The notes under the pieces: model-generated
Seen by the model: only the letters and a program-made list of their open reading frames with translations
Told to the model about the DNA's origin: nothing
The model's database searches: none
Assembly (NCBI GenBank): GCA_023436525.1
Contig: JAEZIW010000073.1
Coordinates: 1-15,749 of the forward strand
DNA: 15,749 bases
Direction of reading: 5' to 3'
From: Bacillota bacterium
Lineage (GTDB): Bacteria; Bacillota; Clostridia; Christensenellales; SZUA-584
Part shown: one piece after another, positions 12,918-15,749 of the stretch
How the letters are laid out: each line of letters opens with the position of its first letter
Numbering within the stretch: position 1 is the first letter of the stretch
Position numbers and translations under genes: made by a program

Positions 12918-14420
12918 ATGAACCGGCTTTCAGTCATTATTATCGGTGCGGGAATTGCAGGATTATCGGCGGGCTGTTATGCGCAGATGAACGGATACAA
13001 GAGCGCGATTTATGAGATGCATACAATACCCGGAGGGCTGTGTACATCATGGAAGCGCGGTGAATACACCTTTGACGGCTGCCTCGACTGGCTGACCGGG
13101 TCCGCCCCGGACGGTATGTTCTACCCGATCTGGAACGAAGTCGGCGTCATCGGCAGCAGCCGCATTATCAACCATGAGTCTTACTGCGATTATCAAAGCG
13201 AAGACGGCGAAACGATCAGGTTTTACTTCGACCCGAATCGGCTCAAGCAGGAGCTGATGCGCCATGCCCCCGAGGATGAAATCGCTATTACAGAGTTGTG
13301 CGGACTCATCCGCACGTTTATCGGGTTTAAGCCCTATGTGCAAAAACCGCAGGAGCTTTTTACATTTATCGACTATATGAAAATGATGCCAGAAATGATG
13401 TCACATGCCGCACAGTACCGCACCTTCTTAAAATTCGGGAAAGTGACGATGGGTGAGCTTGCCGCTAAAATGAACAGCCCGCTTCTACGCTCCATGCTTA
13501 TAAATATTTGGGGTGAGGGTTTCCCTGTTTCTATGTTTGCGGCCACCATGGCTTGGTGCGCCGCCGGAACAGCCGGCTACCCCGAAGGCGGCTCGCTTAA
13601 GGTTGCGCAGGCCATGGAAAAAAGGTATCTTTCTCTCGGCGGACAGGTTGAATACAAAAGCCAAGTTCAAGAGATCATCGTGGAAAACGGCAGCGCTGTC
13701 GGCATCAAGCTGGCTGACGGAACGGAACGCCGGGCAGATGTCATCATTTCAGCGGCGGATGGCTACACCACGCTGAATCGGATGCTGGGCAATCGGTATG
13801 TCACAGAAACGATCAAGGAATGGTATGCGTCGCACCCGACTTTCCCGCCATACGTGCAGGTTTCTCTTGGTGTTGCGCGCGATTTTAGCAACGAGCCAAA
13901 GCTTACGCACAAGCGGCTCCCGAAGCCTTTTACAGCGGCAGGCGTTTTCGTGCCGTACATGATCATTCAAAACTACGCGTGCGACAAAACACTGGCGCCG
14001 CAAGGCAAAACATCTCTCGCTGTTCGATTCTTCACGCAGTTCGATTACTGGATGCAGCTGCATTCGGATAACAAGAGATACAAAGCGGAAAAAGAAAAGC
14101 TTGCCCAGGATGTGATCAGCGTGCTGTCAACGCTGTATCCCGGCATAGAAGATGATATTGATGTCATCGATGTGGCGACACCCGCCACATATGTGCGGTA
14201 TACGGGCACATGGAAGGGCGCAACGATGAGCTGGCTGCCGACCACGGCCAATTTTAGCAAGAGCATAAGCAAAACGCTTCCGGGGCTTGCCGGGTTTTAT
14301 ATGTGCGGCCAATGGCTGGTGCCGGGCGGCGGCGTACCCAACGCGCTTAAAACCGGCCGCGATGCCGTACAGCTGCTCTGCAAGGATGATAAGAAGCGAT
14401 TTATGACGACAAGCGCATAA
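12918..14420 (+). CDS. FAD-dependent oxidoreductase, CrtI/phytoene desaturase-like
   Basis: This 500-residue flavoprotein has an N-terminal dinucleotide-binding fold, VIIIGAGIAGLSAGCYAQMNG, containing G-A-G-I-A-G-L. It is followed by the acidic strand end YEMH and the PGGLCTSWKR loop typical of CrtI-type desaturases, retinol saturases and related amine-oxidase-fold enzymes. The late motif GFYMCGQWLVPGGGVPNALKTGRDA is the C-terminal FAD-binding segment of the same family. Length is normal for the class. ATG at 12918 is preferred because AAGGA at 12905-12909 is 8 nt upstream; ATG at 12909 overlaps that site. No phytoene synthase or other carotenoid gene is nearby, so the substrate is open and carotenoid synthesis should not be assumed. 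It is transcribed divergently from the isomerase-like gene. Confidence 0.87.
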   Translation: MNRLSVIIIGAGIAGLSAGCYAQMNGYKSAIYEMHTIPGGLCTSWKRGEYTFDGCLDWLTGSAPDGMFYPIWNEVGVIGSSRIINHESYCDYQSEDGETIRFYFDPNRLKQELMRHAPEDEIAITELCGLIRTFIGFKPYVQKPQELFTFIDYMKMMPEMMSHAAQYRTFLKFGKVTMGELAAKMNSPLLRSMLINIWGEGFPVSMFAATMAWCAAGTAGYPEGGSLKVAQAMEKRYLSLGGQVEYKSQVQEIIVENGSAVGIKLADGTERRADVIISAADGYTTLNRMLGNRYVTETIKEWYASHPTFPPYVQVSLGVARDFSNEPKLTHKRLPKPFTAAGVFVPYMIIQNYACDKTLAPQGKTSLAVRFFTQFDYWMQLHSDNKRYKAEKEKLAQDVISVLSTLYPGIEDDIDVIDVATPATYVRYTGTWKGATMSWLPTTANFSKSISKTLPGLAGFYMCGQWLVPGGGVPNALKTGRDAVQLLCKDDKKRFMTTSA

Positions 14421-14458
14421 TGACGATTGCATGCTTCCACAAAAATTAGCCGCTCAAT

Positions 14459-14482
14459 TTGGGTGAATAAACATACGCCCAA
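14459..14482 (+). terminator. Possible weak terminator after the oxidoreductase
   Basis: TTGGGTG (14459-14465) pairs with CGCCCAA (14476-14482), 7 bp with one wobble and a 10-nt loop. Only a short ATTTTAAA follows nine bases later, so this is a weak call. Confidence 0.35.
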
Positions 14483-14524
14483 TCAGCAGGATTTTAAATG
14501 CGATTCTCCGGCTTTTTTGGCGGT

Positions 14525-14550
14525 AAAAAAAAGACCGCAATACATGCGGT
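14525..14550 (-). terminator. Intrinsic terminator of the agr operon
   Basis: On the - strand, ACCGCA pairs with TGCGGT (14545-14550 with 14534-14539), loop of 5, followed closely by a run of eight T. It lies about 87 bases after the agrB stop codon. Confidence 0.82.
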
Positions 14551-14636
14551 GGGAGATGTAGGATTGAGTTTATATTTTATTTGCATTTATGATGACAAAG
14601 CGGTTTATCATATATAAAGCAATGTCATCACAAAAC

Positions 14637-15230
14637 TTATTTCACTTCACCTGAGGCCGTTTTCACTTTATGCCGCAGTTTGTTGCTCACCGCCCCCGCT
14701 GCCACCATAACCGAAAAACTGACATGAGTGACGCACACGCATTTGGCGGCTTCGCTTAGGCCGAGCGCCATAAGGGCCAACACCGCAACCAGTTCAACCA
14801 CGAGCACAATGATCGTTCTCTTCTTGTATGTTTTCCGCTCCGCCTCATCAAAAGGCTTGTTTTTGTCCTCAACCGGCGCTATTGCCCATACAACAAGCGT
14901 GGAGACGGCAATAGCAATGGCAAGAAGCAAATTTGATAACATGATGTTACCGATAACCAGCAGGACAAGCGCCGCATGTGCCGCGGTGAAAATGTAACAA
15001 AGCCACGGCTTACCGGCATGGATTCCTCCCGATGACAAACGAAGCGGCGTGTAGGAAAAAATAAACAGAACGCTTTGCCACCACATCCCCATAACGACGC
15101 CGATCAACAACACGGATACAGTCTGCAGCAACATTGTCACGCCCTGTTTCAAACCATAGGAGTATATGTCTTTGTCTTCCTCCCGAATCGTCTGGCTCTT
15201 AACAAGATAGTCTGTAATTCTGTCAATCAT
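14637..15230 (-). CDS. agrB: AgrB-like peptide-processing membrane protease
   Basis: This 197-residue integral membrane cysteine endopeptidase cleaves the AgrD pre-peptide at its C-terminal side and forms the thiolactone ring. The diagnostic motif RLSSGGIHAGKPWLC (residues 64-78) carries His71 and Cys78. These are seven residues apart, as are the catalytic pair of staphylococcal AgrB. A cytosolic N-terminus (ITDYLVKSQTIREEDKDIY) is followed by about five or six hydrophobic helices with a charged loop (EDKNKPFDEAERKTYKKR), matching the usual AgrB topology and length. The start codon lies 3 nt after the agrD stop, so the two are translationally linked. The order agrD then agrB is the reverse of the staphylococcal agrBDCA order. 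A terminator at 14525-14550 ends the unit. Confidence 0.93.
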   Translation of the reverse strand: MIDRITDYLVKSQTIREEDKDIYSYGLKQGVTMLLQTVSVLLIGVVMGMWWQSVLFIFSYTPLRLSSGGIHAGKPWLCYIFTAAHAALVLLVIGNIMLSNLLLAIAIAVSTLVVWAIAPVEDKNKPFDEAERKTYKKRTIIVLVVELVAVLALMALGLSEAAKCVCVTHVSFSVMVAAGAVSNKLRHKVKTASGEVK

Positions 15231-15233
15231 CGT

Positions 15234-15365
15234 TTAGAATGTGCGCAGTTTTTTGACACTTTCCGGCAGCGTCGGCTGGTGCCACCAAAGAATACAGGCT
15301 GTATTTGCGCTAAGCTTGGCTGTCTGTAATCCGAAGCATGCTACGAACTTAATGAGTTTCTTCAT
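15234..15365 (-). CDS. agrD: AgrD-like cyclic lactone autoinducer pre-peptide
   Basis: This 43-residue pre-peptide is shorter than most gene-finder cut-offs. Three parts can be seen. The N-terminal amphipathic, basic membrane-binding segment is MKKLIKFVACFGLQTAK. The core is SANTACILWW, where Cys24 should supply the thiolactone sulphur. The C-terminal recognition tail is HQPTLPESVKK, with the Q-P-x-x-P-E pattern common in clostridial AgrD proteins. AGGAGG at 15374-15379 precedes ATG by about 9 nt, with a closer AAAGGA. By analogy with what I recall for Clostridium perfringens AgrD (ring residues followed by HQP), the mature signal is inferred to be a five-residue ring C-I-L-W-W with a short N-terminal tail. 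It is cotranscribed with agrB and directly follows the agrC gene. Confidence 0.9.
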   Translation of the reverse strand: MKKLIKFVACFGLQTAKLSANTACILWWHQPTLPESVKKLRTF

Positions 15366-15397
15366 TGTCCTTTACCTCCTATATTATTTTCGACACC

Positions 15398-15426
15398 AGA
15401 ATAGCACATCATTATCGAATAATGGT
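15398..15426 (-). promoter_or_regulatory. Predicted activator-dependent promoter of agrDB
   Basis: On the - strand, a good -10 TATTCT (15398-15403) is preceded at 17 bp by ACCATT (15421-15426), which hardly resembles TTGACA. A poor -35 next to paired direct repeats is what an activator-dependent promoter looks like. The start should be near 15391, giving a leader of about 25 nt. Confidence 0.5.
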
Positions 15427-15431
15427 GAAAG

Positions 15432-15463
15432 ATGTCATGAAATCAAGTGTAAATGTCATGAAA
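15432..15463 (-). promoter_or_regulatory. Paired direct repeats, candidate AgrA (LytTR) binding site
   Basis: ATGTCATGAAA occurs at 15432-15442 and again, identical over 11 bases, at 15453-15463 (TTTCATGACAT on the coding strand of agrD). The 21-bp period puts both repeats on one face of the helix. The proximal copy ends 5 bp from the -35 region of agrDB, and the distal copy touches the agrC stop codon. LytTR-type regulators such as AgrA bind about 9-bp direct repeats with 12-13 bp between them in this position. Confidence 0.6.
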
Positions 15464-15464
15464 A

Positions 15465-15749
15465 CTATTTATTGATCATTGATAGTTCAACAACGAAGTT
15501 TTTATCATAGGAAATGTGTACCGTTCCGTTGTATTTGCTGACGATGGTTTCCACATTAATCAGGCCGAATCCGTGATCTTTTGGGTCTCTTTTTGTGGTC
15601 AGAAAACTGCCCCCATTGTTCAAAACGGGCTGACGATACGGATTTTCGAATACGATGACAAACAAACCTTTGATACTGCCAATGGTGAAATTGATATACT
15701 TATCGTCGATTCGGCTGGCGACAAGTGCTTCAATCGCATTGTCAAACAG
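15465..15749 (-). CDS. agrC: AgrC-like sensor histidine kinase, 3' end (5' truncated by window)
   Basis: These are the last 94 residues of a GHKL-type histidine kinase; the gene enters from the right edge, so the N-terminal membrane sensor is not visible. The N-box LFDNAIEALVASR opens the visible part, and the G-box DHGFGLINVETIVSKYNG follows near the end, with the strand pattern of an ATP-binding HATPase_c_5 domain (KYINFTIG, LFVIVFENPY). This subtype is typical of peptide-pheromone sensors AgrC and ComD. It is followed by agrD after 99 bp that contain the agrDB promoter and its repeats. By position it should be the receptor for the AgrD-derived signal. The cognate regulator gene lies outside the window. 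Confidence 0.88.
   Translation of the reverse strand: MFDNAIEALVASRIDDKYINFTIGSIKGLFVIVFENPYRQPVLNNGGSFLTTKRDPKDHGFGLINVETIVSKYNGTVHISYDKNFVVELSMINK

Noticed and set aside
12918..14420. Carotenoid biosynthesis locus
   Set aside because: Only a CrtI-fold flavoprotein is present; no phytoene synthase, prenyl synthase or cyclase is nearby, and this fold covers many unrelated reactions.
14498..14617. 39-codon + strand frame after the oxidoreductase with an AGGA 6 nt upstream of ATG
   Set aside because: It reads through the agr terminator hairpin and its A-run (giving a KKK stretch), and the product has no signal, ring or motif; a chance frame is more likely.

Overview
The window looks like a chromosomal segment from a low-to-moderate-GC Firmicute of class Clostridia, at about 50% G+C by eye. 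I cannot place it more precisely. The evidence is strong AGGAGG-type ribosome binding sites, near-consensus sigma-A promoters with 17-bp spacers, a perfect CIRCE element, an Amidase_6 protein, and a clostridial-style agr quorum-sensing locus. There are no rRNA or tRNA genes, insertion sequences, CRISPR arrays or phage genes that I could recognise.

Layout. (1) 1-476, + strand: the 3' end of an EamA/DMT-family permease. (2) 533-2764, + strand: a PadR-family repressor gene with a consensus promoter, then a two-gene ABC-2 exporter (ATPase and permease). Copies of one palindrome lie in front of both transcription units, so this is probably a self-contained efflux module controlled by its own PadR. 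A bidirectional terminator closes it. (3) 2787-5953, - strand: an Amidase_6 protein, and an htpG-thpR pair. htpG (Hsp90) has a consensus promoter overlapped by a perfect CIRCE operator, so HrcA is the expected regulator. (4) 6019-7748, - strand: a single GT-C/family-39-type membrane glycosyltransferase with its own terminator. (5) 7934-10290, - strand: an envelope pair with a 4-nt overlap. One gene is secreted (three SH3-like repeats, a peptidoglycan-binding domain and an uncharacterised C-terminal domain) and the other is a lipoprotein. (6) 10326-11128, - strand: an AT-richer orphan gene of unknown function with its own promoter. (7) 11132-14482: an L-fucose/L-arabinose isomerase-fold protein (-) divergent from a CrtI/phytoene-desaturase-like flavoprotein (+). 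(8) 14525-15749, - strand: an agr system, reading agrC (3' end only), then a 43-residue agrD, then agrB and a terminator.

The most interesting part is the agr locus. The agrD gene is short and easily missed. It encodes a pre-peptide with the predicted ring C-I-L-W-W followed by H-Q-P. Upstream of agrD, two identical 11-bp direct repeats with a 21-bp period sit 5 bp upstream of a promoter that has a good -10 and a poor -35. This is the architecture expected of a LytTR/AgrA-type activator site, so an autoinduction loop is encoded within about 1.2 kb. The response regulator (agrA) is not in the window and would be expected beyond its right edge.
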